DNA of 64,000 bases from Canibacter zhuwentaonis (GCF_018531125.1 NZ_JAHDSY010000002.1), one strand, 5' to 3'; counted from the stretch's first letter, positions 9,378 through 18,558 are shown. Notes: generated by a model not told the origin, from the sequence alone. Numbers and translations: made by a program.

Positions 9378-10697
9378 CTAGCTAGCACCGCACTCGCCTC
9401 CACCCCAACTATCGCGGACGCTGTCTGTTGGCGCAAAACCATCACAGTTACCGTGCTCTAAAAAACTCTTAATCGCGCGCGTTACCGCGCCAATACTTTC
9501 TGGCTCTCCAACGCTGATGCGCACTCCTGCACCGGGAAAGGCTCGCACGATTATTGCAGCCTCGGCCAGCGCATCCGCCAGCGCAGTCGCGGGGTCGCCC
9601 GACGCAGTCACAATATCAGAGTTACCCAACGCAGTCGAGGCTTTTATATCACCCAGCGTCATTGAATCAGGGGCATCCGGCGCGAGCTGATCACTGTTTT
9701 CCAGCGTTTCAAACGAGCTAAGCTGCTTTGCCCGCTTTACGAGCGCGCTAATCTGCGCGGCAGGCAACCACACAAAATTGCCCTGGGTCTGAGGCACGCT
9801 AAACCCAAGATCGCCCAGCTGTTTTACCAGTTCCGCACGGCATTTAATGGTTGCCGCATTGCGCACCACAAGCTCTTGCACAACCTCTGCATCATCAAGC
9901 ACTACCTGCGCGGCAATAGCCGACAGGCTGTTTATCGCAAGCGGAATCTGCACCGCAAAAACAGCCCGCCAGATTTCAGGCGCGGCAATACCGTAACCAA
10001 TACGCAAACCGGCAAGCCCTTTTGCCTTAGAAAAAGTGCGCAAAATCAACAGGTTTGGGTGCTGCACAAGCAGTTCGGGTGTGCCACGCACCGCCTCACC
10101 ACAGGTCACATATTCGGCATACGCCTCATCTAAAATAACCAGCACGCGCTCCGGCACTTCGCGCATAAACTCCGTAAACTCTGCGCGCGTAATAATCGAA
10201 CCGGTCGGGTTGTTGGGCGTGCACAAAAGAACCACGCGGGTGCGCGCGGTAATAGCCTCGGCCATCGCTGGCAAATCGTGTTTTGCCTCATATGTTAGTG
10301 GCACCGCGACGGCTTTCGCGCCGCTGGCAACGCCCAACAGCGGATACGCCTCAAAACTCGGCCAGGCGTGCACGTAATTATCTCCCCCGCCCGCGGTTGC
10401 ATGCACCAGCTGGTACAGCAGCGCAGCAGATCCGACTCCCAGCTGCACCCAGTCGCTTGTTACTACGCCGCCGTATTCTGCCGCGATCCGCTCACGTAGC
10501 AGGCTGAAATTAGGGTCAGCATAGCGGTTCAGCTCGTGATGCTGCGCAATCGCTGCCAGCACCCGCTGCGGCGGCGGCTCGTGGCTTTCATTGCTTGAAA
10601 GTTTAAACCCTTTGCCGCGAAGCGCTTTGCCCTGCTTATATGGTGGCACAGCCAGCACATCGGGGCGCACAATAATTGGCGGATTTTTTGCTTCCAT
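9378..10697 (-). CDS. Class I/II PLP aminotransferase, HisC/aromatic type, with an insertion
   Basis: A fold-type I aminotransferase of the histidinol-phosphate/phenylalanine group. It shows KLSSNESHEPPP near residue 32, CTPNNPTGSI near 159, ILDEAYAEY near 188, and the PLP lysine K224 in TFSKAKGLAGLRIGYG. At 439 residues it is about 70-80 longer than usual. The excess lies mainly in a Ser/Asp/Ala-rich insert (about 318-372) inside the C-terminal domain, plus a Gly/Cys-rich tail of about 20 residues. Being first in the operon with E1/E2 subunits suggests it supplies 2-oxoacids (aromatic or branched-chain) to the complex, rather than acting only in histidine synthesis. That assignment is inference. 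Confidence 0.8.
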   Translation of the reverse strand: MEAKNPPIIVRPDVLAVPPYKQGKALRGKGFKLSSNESHEPPPQRVLAAIAQHHELNRYADPNFSLLRERIAAEYGGVVTSDWVQLGVGSAALLYQLVHATAGGGDNYVHAWPSFEAYPLLGVASGAKAVAVPLTYEAKHDLPAMAEAITARTRVVLLCTPNNPTGSIITRAEFTEFMREVPERVLVILDEAYAEYVTCGEAVRGTPELLVQHPNLLILRTFSKAKGLAGLRIGYGIAAPEIWRAVFAVQIPLAINSLSAIAAQVVLDDAEVVQELVVRNAATIKCRAELVKQLGDLGFSVPQTQGNFVWLPAAQISALVKRAKQLSSFETLENSDQLAPDAPDSMTLGDIKASTALGNSDIVTASGDPATALADALAEAAIIVRAFPGAGVRISVGEPESIGAVTRAIKSFLEHGNCDGFAPTDSVRDSWGGGECGAS

Positions 10698-10801
10698 CTA
10701 ATACATTTTAGTGCCGACACCTTGCATATCTCGTATGTGATGCAGAATAGGTGATTAGGATATAAATAGAATCATTATCAACCCCTTAACGAGGAGTCGC
10801 G

Positions 10802-12184
10802 ATGCCACATTTTTCACAGCAGCCAATCAGCCCGCTAGACGGCAGATACCGCGCGACCACCTCAGAAATTGGCGAGTATTTGAGCGAAGCCGGGCTGAAC
10901 CGCGCGCGCGTAATTATCGAGGTTGAGTGGCTTGCGCACCTCACCGCGCGCGCGCTGTTTGGCGCAAGTCCTATTGAACCCGCAAAACTGGCGCAGCTGC
11001 GCCAGTGGGCGGCCGATTTTGGCGACACAGAAATAGCCGAGCTGGCCGAAATCGAGGCGGTCACTCACCACGATGTGAAGGCCGTTGAATATCTGGTGCG
11101 CAAACAACTGCAACAGCTCGATTTGGGACACATCGCAGAATTGACCCACATCTGCTGCACCAGCGAAGACATCAACAATCTCGCCTACGCAATAACCGTA
11201 CGTGACGCGATCAAAACCGTGTGGCGACCGCGGCTCCTTGCCGTGATCGAACGGCTGCGCGAGCAGGTTGCGGAGTATAGCGAGCTAGCAATGATGAGCC
11301 ACACTCACGGACAGCCGGCAACTCCCACAACCCTCGGCAAGGAGCTCGCGGTGTTTGTGCACCGCCTAAATCGACAGCTGCAGCAGCTCGACAGCATTCC
11401 CTATTTGGGCAAGTTTAGCGGTGCAACGGGCACTTTTGCGGCGCATTTGAGCGCGGATCCGGACACCAACTGGCAGCAGCTCGCGCGCGAGTTTGTGACC
11501 GGGCTGGGGCTGAGTTTTAACCCGCTCACAACACAGATCGAGTCACACGACTGGCAGGCCGAACTGTACACTCGCGTTGCACACGTAAACAGAATTCTGC
11601 ACAATCTCGCAACCGATATCTGGAGCTATATTTCTATTGGCTACTTTAAGCAGATTCCAGTTGCCGGGGCTACCGGGTCGTCAACAATGCCGCACAAGGT
11701 AAACCCGATCCGTTTTGAAAATGCCGAGGCGAACTTTGAAGTTTCTAACGCGCTGCTCGACTCGCTAGCGGCGACGCTGGTGACCAGCCGCTGGCAGCGC
11801 GATCTTACCGACTCGTCGACGCAGCGCAATATCGGCGTGGCGCTCGGGCATTCCGTGCTTGCAATGCACAATGTTCATGGCGGATTGGGGCAGATCACCG
11901 CCGCGACCGAGGTTATCGCGGCCGATCTTGACGCCAACTGGGAGGTGCTTGCGGAAGCAATTCAGACCGTGATTCGTGCCGAGGTGACAGCCGGGCGCTC
12001 CCAGATTAGTGACCCCTATGCCGCGCTCAAGGAACTGACCCGCGGTCGCACCGTCACAGGCGGGCAACTACGCGATTTTGTTGCGGGGCTTGATATTGGT
12101 GAGCGCGCCAAAGCACGCCTGCTGGCGCTCACGCCCGCTAAATACACGGGCATCGCGGCGCAGCTGAGCAAACAGTTGGATTAG
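10802..12184 (+). CDS. purB: Adenylosuccinate lyase
   Basis: A 460-residue homotetrameric lyase that splits adenylosuccinate and SAICAR in purine synthesis. The fumarase/aspartase signature SSTMPHKVNP spans residues 293-302, with the mobile catalytic serine in this loop. MMSHTHGQPATP near residue 165 carries the conserved histidine. Length and N-terminus (ISPLDGRYR) fit the PurB type common in actinobacteria and proteobacteria. GAGG at 10791-10794 precedes ATG 10802. The gene stands alone, divergent from the dehydrogenase operon, and its stop overlaps the convergent small membrane protein gene by 4 bases. Confidence 0.95.
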   Translation: MPHFSQQPISPLDGRYRATTSEIGEYLSEAGLNRARVIIEVEWLAHLTARALFGASPIEPAKLAQLRQWAADFGDTEIAELAEIEAVTHHDVKAVEYLVRKQLQQLDLGHIAELTHICCTSEDINNLAYAITVRDAIKTVWRPRLLAVIERLREQVAEYSELAMMSHTHGQPATPTTLGKELAVFVHRLNRQLQQLDSIPYLGKFSGATGTFAAHLSADPDTNWQQLAREFVTGLGLSFNPLTTQIESHDWQAELYTRVAHVNRILHNLATDIWSYISIGYFKQIPVAGATGSSTMPHKVNPIRFENAEANFEVSNALLDSLAATLVTSRWQRDLTDSSTQRNIGVALGHSVLAMHNVHGGLGQITAATEVIAADLDANWEVLAEAIQTVIRAEVTAGRSQISDPYAALKELTRGRTVTGGQLRDFVAGLDIGERAKARLLALTPAKYTGIAAQLSKQLD

Positions 12185-12480
12185 TGCCAGTTACCGGGGA
12201 TATTGCCCTCTGCACTGTCGCCCTCTTGGGCGTCGCCCTCGCGTAGCTTGCGCATAACCGCAGCGTCTTCCGGGTTGGGTTTTACGCTCAACCCCAGCAG
12301 TGATAGCGCAAGCAGCGCGACAATAAAAACTACGCCCACGGTTACCGGCACTCGCAAAACAATGTCACGGGTTACAATCATCACCACAACACCGGCAAAA
12401 ATCGCGAGGACTGCTGAAAAACCGACCAGTTCTAACGGCTTCAGACGCTCTTTGCGTGAGGGTTGATTATTGTTTTCCAT
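12181..12480 (-). CDS. Small two-TM membrane protein, unknown
   Basis: A 99-residue protein with a charged N-terminus (about residues 1-18), two hydrophobic helices (about 19-37 and 43-64) and an acidic Glu/Asp/Gly-rich tail. I do not recognise the family. It lies 2 bases downstream of a larger membrane protein in the same orientation, so the two are probably co-transcribed. Its stop overlaps purB tail-to-tail by 4 bases. The hydrophobic pattern and sensible codon use support a real gene. Confidence 0.6.
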   Translation of the reverse strand: MENNNQPSRKERLKPLELVGFSAVLAIFAGVVVMIVTRDIVLRVPVTVGVVFIVALLALSLLGLSVKPNPEDAAVMRKLREGDAQEGDSAEGNIPGNWH

Positions 12481-12482
12481 AC

Positions 12483-13049
12483 TTAAACGGTATCGCTTTC
12501 TGCTGTGTGCGTGTCAAAAGCGGCGATTAACCCAAAAATTCCGATAATAACTCCGTAGCCGCCAAACGCGCCGATTACACTAACCTGATCGGTCCTTACT
12601 ATGAAAACAAAAACTGCCAGCATTCCTGCCAAAATCACCGTTAACGGCAGCAAGTTACGATCACGCGGCGCTGAGTTTTTCAACTTAACCAGCACCGAAA
12701 GTCTCGCAAAACACACCCCGAGCGCCCACAAAATCACAGTCAGGCTAAATACGACAACGCTGTTGGCGAGCAGGAAAGTTATAAAGACCGCGAGCGCGTC
12801 AATAATAGCGAGCGGGAAATGGTGCCTGCGCTGTTTCTGATCCGCCTTAATAAGCACCTGCGCAAGCAGCCGGGCGACGGCGAAAACCGCCAGGCTAACG
12901 GCGAATATTGCGCGGTTAGCGGTGAGATTTTCGTGCAGTACTGCGGTGAACAGCACGGTTAGCCCACTCACCAGGTGCAAAGCCGCCTCCAGCGCCAGTG
13001 CCGGATACACCCGCGCCGCGCCGTTTAGCTGTGTTTGTGCATGATTCAT
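12483..13049 (-). CDS. Polytopic membrane protein, unknown (HdeD-like size)
   Basis: A 188-residue protein with about six hydrophobic segments and short loops, similar in size and layout to HdeD/DUF308-type proteins, though I see no diagnostic motif. I chose ATG 13049 because AAGGGG at 13055-13060 is well spaced before it; a GTG at 13055 would sit on that ribosome-binding site. It forms a two-gene unit with the downstream small membrane protein. The roughly 210 bases between it and dnaB are GC-rich and hold nothing I can support. Confidence 0.6.
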   Translation of the reverse strand: MNHAQTQLNGAARVYPALALEAALHLVSGLTVLFTAVLHENLTANRAIFAVSLAVFAVARLLAQVLIKADQKQRRHHFPLAIIDALAVFITFLLANSVVVFSLTVILWALGVCFARLSVLVKLKNSAPRDRNLLPLTVILAGMLAVFVFIVRTDQVSVIGAFGGYGVIIGIFGLIAAFDTHTAESDTV

Positions 13050-13268
13050 TACCACCCCTTTTGCGCCACCATATTATCTTAGCGCGTAGCACGCACACGC
13101 TCGACGCGCTGGGTGTGCGGTGCGCAATATGCGCTCGACTCGCGCTGCGCGTGCCGCGTGCAACACGCAGCCAGCTCACGCTGCACACCGCCTACTACGT
13201 CTCACCACTGCTGAATACGCTGCACAACACGCGGCGCTCCCGACACACGTACAGCACCCAGCCGCAGT

Positions 13269-14636
13269 TTACGGCGCAACAACTTCCTTCGGCATATCCC
13301 TAAAGCGCGAGTACATTCCCTGAAAAGCGACATGAATCGTGCCCGTCGGGCCGTTACGCTGTTTTGCGAGGATAATATCCGCCTCGCCCGAACGATCCAA
13401 TTTAGGATCAGCGTCACGGTGCAACAGTATCACAACGTCGGCATCCTGCTCGAGCGAGCCGGACTCACGCAGATCGCTCATCATTGGGCGCTTATCAGCC
13501 CGCGCCTCAGAGGCACGGTTGAGCTGGCTCAGCGCAACAACTGGCACATCCAGCTCTTTGGCGAGCAACTTCAGCGCCCGTGAGAACTCGCTCACCTCTT
13601 GCTGGCGACTCTCGCTCCGCTTCCCGCTCGAGAGCAGCTGCAGGTAGTCAATAACCACCATCTCCAGCCCGTCGCGCTGTTTGAGGCGGCGGCATTTTGC
13701 GCGGATCTCCGCGAGCGACATATTCGGGCTGTCGTCGATAAACAGCTTCTTACCGCTCACGCGAGCTTGCGCATCGGCGACCATTGCCCAGTTGCGATCG
13801 TCGAGCTGGCCGCTGCGCAGCGTGCCCAGCGGCACACTCGCCTCCGCCGATATCAGCCGCATTGCAATTTCACTGCGCCCCATTTCTAACGAGAAAAACA
13901 ATGTGGTTTTGTTCGAGCGGATCGCTGCCGCGCGCGCAACATCTAGTGCGAAGGTTGATTTACCAATCGCCGGGCGAGCCGCGATAATAATCATCTGACC
14001 GCCGGAAAAACCGGTTGTTTTTGTGTCCAGCTCAGCAAAGCCCGTGGCGATACCAGTCATGCCGTCTGAGTTTCTTGACGCCAGCTCGATATCTTCCATT
14101 GCGGCTTCCAACGCAACGTCGAGCGAAACGTAGTCTTCTGCTTGACCGTCTCCTGTGACTCGGTAGATTTCAGACTGCGCCGCATTCACCAGGTCAACCG
14201 GGTCGCCCTCCTGCGCGTACCCCATCTGCACAATTTTTGTACCGGCGTTAATCATCCGCCGTAGCAGGGCTTTTTCTTGCACAACCTCGGCGTAGTAGTC
14301 AGCGTTGGCGGCCGTTGGCACGGAGTTCATCAGCTCGTACAGGTAGTCAGCCCCGCCAATTTTACCGAGTTTGCCCTGTTTTGTCATGTAATTGATGAGG
14401 GTTACAACATCGACGGGGTCGCCGGTTTCGTAGAGACCACGAATTGAGGCGTAGATAATTTCGTGCTTGGGCACGTAGAAATCTGTGCTTTTTAAGATGC
14501 CGATAACCATTGCGATTGCCTCGGGGGAAATTAGCATCGACCCGAGCACCGTTTGTTCTGCGGATATTTCGTGTGGCGGCACGCGCAACTCACCCTGCCC
14601 AGGGTCGTGGACCGGTGGATAGACCGCCTCGCTCAT
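13269..14636 (-). CDS. dnaB: Replicative DNA helicase DnaB
   Basis: A 455-residue hexameric replicative helicase. The N-terminal collar domain begins PHEISAEQTVLGSML. The RecA-like domain carries Walker A ARPAIGKST with Lys226. VVIDYLQLL is Walker B, and VVALSQLNRASEARADKRP the later conserved block. No intein is present, unlike some actinobacterial dnaB genes. I chose ATG 14636, preceded by GAGAG at good spacing, over an in-frame TTG at 14651. In many actinobacteria dnaB follows rplI; here they are 33 kb apart. DnaA-box-like sites lie 70-265 bases upstream (separate entry). Confidence 0.95.
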   Translation of the reverse strand: MSEAVYPPVHDPGQGELRVPPHEISAEQTVLGSMLISPEAIAMVIGILKSTDFYVPKHEIIYASIRGLYETGDPVDVVTLINYMTKQGKLGKIGGADYLYELMNSVPTAANADYYAEVVQEKALLRRMINAGTKIVQMGYAQEGDPVDLVNAAQSEIYRVTGDGQAEDYVSLDVALEAAMEDIELASRNSDGMTGIATGFAELDTKTTGFSGGQMIIIAARPAIGKSTFALDVARAAAIRSNKTTLFFSLEMGRSEIAMRLISAEASVPLGTLRSGQLDDRNWAMVADAQARVSGKKLFIDDSPNMSLAEIRAKCRRLKQRDGLEMVVIDYLQLLSSGKRSESRQQEVSEFSRALKLLAKELDVPVVALSQLNRASEARADKRPMMSDLRESGSLEQDADVVILLHRDADPKLDRSGEADIILAKQRNGPTGTIHVAFQGMYSRFRDMPKEVVAP

Positions 14637-14707
14637 AACTCTCACTTTCAAATATTTTTATGCCCTGACAAAAATAGATGATAGTCGTGCGAGGAGCAAA
14701 TTCTATC

Positions 14708-14900
14708 TGTGGAAAACTCTGAGGATAACTTCGCAAAACGCCGGGTAGTTATCAACAAGCGGCCTGTGGATTTGTTGATAACCGCTTGTTTGTTGTCGGA
14801 CAATAGCGCTTTGACCTGGGATTTTAGTTTCCACACGGAGAAAAACTTTCAACCTTAATCTACAGGTTTAGAGTTGCGGATTTATTTCATCTGTGGAAAA
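14708..14900. promoter_or_regulatory. Cluster of DnaA-box-like sequences upstream of dnaB
   Basis: Two TTATCAACA boxes face each other at 14749-14757 (+) and 14773-14781 (-), 15 bases apart. Weaker one- or two-mismatch boxes are TGTGGAAAA at 14708-14716 and again at 14892-14900, and TGTGGATTT at 14765-14773. CAAGCGG/CCGCTTG inverted arms surround the central pair. There is no dnaA, dnaN or rnpA here, so this is more likely a DnaA-controlled dnaB promoter or a DnaA-titration site than the origin. The 415 bases from 14652 to 15066 contain no gene. Confidence 0.5.
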
Positions 14901-14944
14901 GATCCGCTCAAAACGTCGCCTTAAACAGCCTTCCCTTGACTTTC

Positions 14945-14978
14945 TTTGCGCAGCAGCATCTGATCCGCTCTGCGCAAA
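14945..14978. promoter_or_regulatory. Inverted repeat upstream of the HtaA gene
   Basis: TTTGCGCAG at 14945-14953 and CTGCGCAAA at 14970-14978 are perfect 9-base inverted arms with a 16-base gap, about 90 bases before the HtaA-protein start. It could be an operator for an iron- or heme-responsive regulator, or a hairpin. It does not match the DtxR consensus I know. Confidence 0.35.
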
Positions 14979-15066
14979 AACGTCTAGCCTTTTTGCACAT
15001 CAGATGATACGCTATTGGGGTAAGCAGCTACACGAGTAGCGATTCAGACAACTTGTAAGGTGAAAT

Positions 15067-16245
15067 ATGAAGTCTAGAAACAAATTTGTAGGAGCGGCAC
15101 TCGCGCTCCTAGTTGGCGCGGGAAGCTTTGCTCTCGCTCCAACAGTTGCAAACGCAGAACCCGGGAATACAACCAATTACGTAATCGACGACGGGGCTTT
15201 TTCCTGGGGATTTAAAGATTCCTTCCGCAGCTACGTAACAAACCCTGCTCTAGCAAAAGGCACAATAACACCCGTCGGCGGCGTTACCGCTGATGAAAAC
15301 ATCACGGAATCAGGCAAAGCCTTCCACTGGACAAAAGGCAAGGGTAATTATAGCTACGGCGCAAACCCGTCTGGCAGTATCGCATTTTCTGGCGGAGTGC
15401 ACTTCCAAGCGCACGAGGGATTACTCGATCTAACATTCTCAAACCCGGTTGTTAAGTTCACATCTAAAACAGAAGGCGTGCTATTACTAGACCTTAAAGG
15501 TCTAAAGTTTAAAAGTTTCACCGAAAAAGGAGAAACTTTTGACGTTAAGGCTGTAGAATTTGCAAAGTTTAAAGTTACAGAAATGCCGAGCATCGATCGC
15601 GGCAAATTGACCATTAGCGCCTCAGACGTAACTATTACAGAAGCTGGTCGCACTTTCACAGGTTCTTTCTATCAGCTTAACACCAAGCTTGACCCCCTGA
15701 AAGTGTCATTCACCCTCAAGAAAGCTGCGGATTCAGTTGACCAACCAGCTGATTCAACCGCTCCTCCTGCAACACACACTCATCCTAAAACCAGCGCCAC
15801 CGTTAACGGCAAGAGCGAAGATGTGCAAATTGTGGCTGGCAAAGAGGTTGAGCTTAAAGCAAGCGGCTTCGATCCATACGAAACGGTTGAGATCTGGGTT
15901 AACAGCACTCCTGTGCATATCACTACAACCCGCGCAAACCTAGACGGTGATGTGAGCTACCTCTGGACTGTTCCAGAAGATTTTGAACTGGGTCTTCACA
16001 CCTTCAACTTCAAGGGCACCAAAAACAGTACCTCGATAAAGGCTACTGTGATCGCTCCGGAGAGCGCAAAACCTGTTCCGGCTGACACTGCAGCTAGCGT
16101 CGCTAAAAAATCAACCGGCGCTAAAAAAGAACTTGCTAGCACCGGCGCGGCTGACAGCGTGCTGCCAATGGGTATCGCAACTCTCTCAGCGCTTGTGGGA
16201 GCCGCAGCTCTGGTAGTTGCGTCACGTCGCAAACAGAACGCTTAA
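15067..16245 (+). CDS. Cell-wall-anchored HtaA-domain (heme-binding type) surface protein
   Basis: A 392-residue secreted protein. A signal peptide (1-30) ends TVANA. An HtaA domain (about 38-210) shows WGFKDSFRSYV, GVHFQAHEGLLDLTFSNP and a WTKGKG segment; this domain binds heme in corynebacterial HtaA/HtaC. An Ig-like domain (about 245-335) follows, then an Ala/Lys-rich spacer and the sorting signal LASTG (356-360) with a hydrophobic stretch and SRRKQ tail, as used by class E/LAxTG sortases. AAGGTG just before ATG 15067 is the ribosome-binding site. No heme ABC transporter is adjacent. It probably captures host heme at the surface. The domain call is confident; heme binding itself is inferred from the family. 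Confidence 0.85.
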   Translation: MKSRNKFVGAALALLVGAGSFALAPTVANAEPGNTTNYVIDDGAFSWGFKDSFRSYVTNPALAKGTITPVGGVTADENITESGKAFHWTKGKGNYSYGANPSGSIAFSGGVHFQAHEGLLDLTFSNPVVKFTSKTEGVLLLDLKGLKFKSFTEKGETFDVKAVEFAKFKVTEMPSIDRGKLTISASDVTITEAGRTFTGSFYQLNTKLDPLKVSFTLKKAADSVDQPADSTAPPATHTHPKTSATVNGKSEDVQIVAGKEVELKASGFDPYETVEIWVNSTPVHITTTRANLDGDVSYLWTVPEDFELGLHTFNFKGTKNSTSIKATVIAPESAKPVPADTAASVAKKSTGAKKELASTGAADSVLPMGIATLSALVGAAALVVASRRKQNA

Positions 16246-16256
16246 AACCGTTAAAC

Positions 16257-16300
16257 AAGCAGTGGCACGGGGTTCAAGCCTTGTGCCACTGCTTTTATTT
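16257..16300 (+). terminator. Intrinsic terminator after the HtaA gene
   Basis: AAGCAGTGGCAC (16257-16268) pairs perfectly with GTGCCACTGCTT (16283-16294) and is followed by TTATTT. It ends the single-gene HtaA transcript just before tRNA-Tyr. Confidence 0.85.
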
Positions 16301-16341
16301 GCGTGCCCGCTTAAATGCTGCTAAAATTTGTTGCGTAACGC

Positions 16342-16423
16342 GGCGAGTTACCCAAGCGGCCAAAGGGATCTGACTGTAAATCAGCTGTCAACGACTTCGG
16401 GGGTTCGAATCCCTCACTCGCCA
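16342..16423 (+). tRNA. tRNA-Tyr (anticodon GUA)
   Basis: The acceptor stem GGCGAGT pairs with ACTCGCC (16416-16422). The anticodon loop CTGTAAA within TGACTGTAAATCAG gives GUA, and the long variable arm is typical of tRNA-Tyr. The T loop GGGTTCGAATCCC is standard. CCA is not encoded, consistent with the cca gene at the other end of the window. The 314 bases that follow hold no gene I can support. Confidence 0.95.
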
Positions 16424-16737
16424 CAGATTAAATGCTGGCTTAGATTACTTCTGAGTCAGCGTTTTAAATGTAAATCTTGCCCTGACAGAAATCCAGCCCA
16501 CACTCGACATAATAATCAGGGCGGGCTGAACGGTTAATTTAAGTATATGCGATAAAACTTGCAAGCGCCAATTTTAACTCTGATGTATGCCCGGGCGCGT
16601 GACTGCGGAAACTCACACCTGCTACTGCTACGCTGAGCGTGTACACTTTTCATCGCAATGCCTTAAAATTGTATGATTCACAACAAACCCGAGCATTCAA
16701 AAGGATGTAACCGCGAAGCCTAAGAAAACGTAAAATC

Positions 16738-18311
16738 ATGCGAAATAAAAACTTCGCTTACTTTGCAATTGTGCTCTTCGTAAGTATTCTTGCGGCTTCT
16801 ACCGGGCTAGCTATTACTTGGGGCATAACAGAGCGAAATGCTCTGATCTTCAACTCTGGTAGCGAGTCTTCAGCGATTCGCGTCAAACAGCTTGCTGACG
16901 GCAACCATGAGGGTTTATACCAGCAGTTAAACCGCTTTTCGCAAGAGCACAATATAGCGCTTATCATAGACGGCGAAGGCGATGGTTTTCCCGGGTTGGC
17001 GGTGGTTGATCCGCTTGCAATATTGCCCTGGCTAAACCAGCACAGTGCCACTTCTGCCCGCGCAGAACCAGGCGAAACCGAGCGAGTCTATATCTTTGAA
17101 AACACGTTCTGCGCAAGCGCCTACGCTCAAACGGGCGCGTGTGAGCTGACGCCGCCAAACAGCGAAATTACCGCTGTCATAGCCCCTCCCGCAGGAGTCA
17201 GCTACCATCAGTACGCGCTTGTTCCCGGTATATCAACTCCTCTTATCTCGGCTCGCATTATTCTAACGAGCAAAGATCCTGTTGTGCTCTCGAAAATAAC
17301 GCAGATTTTTGAGCAGCGCGAATTTGATACCCGCGCTATAACCCCACCGCCTCTGTGGCTGGAACTGGCGCAAAATCGGCCGATCATGATTTCAGGCGGG
17401 CTTTTCGCCGGTGGGCTATTTTGTGCCGCTGTTTTCTGGAAAACCCGCAGACAAGGATTTGAATCAAAATTACGCATCCGCATAACCGCAAGGCATCTCG
17501 CTCTGACCGTGCGCAGACGACCTCATACGCTGAGCATCACGGCGGTTTTGGGCTTGTAACCCTGGTGATGGCGCTAATTTTAGCGGATGTGCTAACCGAG
17601 GCCGAGGCACTGCGCGGCGGGCGCAATTTAAGACAGGCAAACGCCGTAGTGTTCACGCCGGTGTACCCTCCGCAAACGGTGTCAAAAACCTCTCCCGACA
17701 GCCTTGAGCTGCTCCGTAACCAGATTGAATCGCACCGCGCCTACACCTCAATAACAAGCAACCTGACCGTCACCGAACCAGAGCTATTCGGCACCACGCG
17801 CACAATAGCTGTTGTTGGCAGCAGGGCGTTTGAGATGTTTCCAAGTCTTGGTCGTGGTTGCACGGCCCCCTGCGTGCTGCGAGGAGCCGCGCTCGACGCG
17901 GTGGTTGATCCGCTGGTGTTTCGTGGCACGCAAATAGAACAGGGCGGATCGCTGCCGCGCGGTGCTACATGGTTTGACGCGAACGCTGCGGGGCTCAATC
18001 TTGATTCTTTTCAAATACTTGTTCTCGCGCCGGATCAGTTCGAGATTTTAGACGAGTACGAGCGGGAAAAGCTACTCACAGCGGCGGTGCTTTTAGACCC
18101 GGAATCTGACGTTATGCAACAGTTTTTGAAGACCGCGCGGGCAAGCGAGCTGTATCTGGTTCCAAGCTATCTTGCAACGGATCAGACTGAACGTTTTAAC
18201 GGTTTAATGACCAGGGCCGCCCTGTACGTTTTAGCTCTGCTTGCTTTTAGCGGGCTAGCGATATTTTCATACAGCGCCGCAGTTGGCAAGATAATAAAGC
18301 AGGAAAGCTAG
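16738..18311 (+). pseudogene. Bacteriocin-type ABC permease (DUF1430/FtsX-like), frameshifted and 3'-truncated
   Basis: The first frame (16738-17559) gives an N-terminal TM helix, an outside domain and a second TM. It stops at VLGL, exactly where the next frame (continuing to 18311) reads LVTLVMALILADVL. Restoring one base near 17552 joins them into a roughly 525-residue protein: TM, extracellular domain, TM pair, second extracellular domain, TM. The layout resembles the bacteriocin-associated DUF1430 family, but such proteins normally end in several more TM helices. Here the frame stops right after one TM, where the defence-gene scraps begin. No ATPase gene accompanies it. I read it as a damaged copy of a module like that at 21.0-23.4 kb. 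Confidence 0.65.
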
Positions 18312-18393
18312 AGCGCATGATAAAATTATTAAACTAGAAAGTTTAGCTAACAGTCTTTTTGCAACGGTATCTAACATAACTGAGGAAAACCGA

Positions 18394-18495
18394 ATGGTCG
18401 CTAAAAACAGCACGAAAGCGCTCCAGCAGACGCTATGGGAGGCGGCAGACAACTGCACGGCTCAAGGTATAAACACGTTGTCTTCGGGTGGCTAA
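18394..18495 (+). pseudogene. hsdM 5' remnant (type I restriction-modification methylase)
   Basis: ATG 18394 starts NSTKALQQTLWEAADN, the very conserved N-terminus of HsdM-type N6-adenine methylases, then loses similarity and stops at 18495. A different frame (EATSQDVDEPVEEHP) runs to a TGA that overlaps the rhuM ATG, as the tail of an upstream gene would. The simplest reading is an internal deletion of hsdM (or hsdM-hsdS) joining its first 60 bases to a downstream gene end. A ribosome-binding site (TGAGGA) is still present. Confidence 0.65.
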
Positions 18496-18558
18496 AGCAC
18501 AGAGAACCGTCACCGAAGCCACAAGCCAAGATGTAGATGAACCCGTAGAGGAGCATCC

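Noticed and set aside
14708..14900. Chromosomal origin
   Set aside because: Only two good DnaA boxes and no AT-rich unwinding region beside dnaA/dnaN/rnpA; parS and trxBA point to an origin beyond the right end.
17540..17575. Programmed ribosomal frameshift in the permease
   Set aside because: No slippery heptamer or downstream structure is evident and the protein is also truncated at its 3' end; mutation or base error is simpler.
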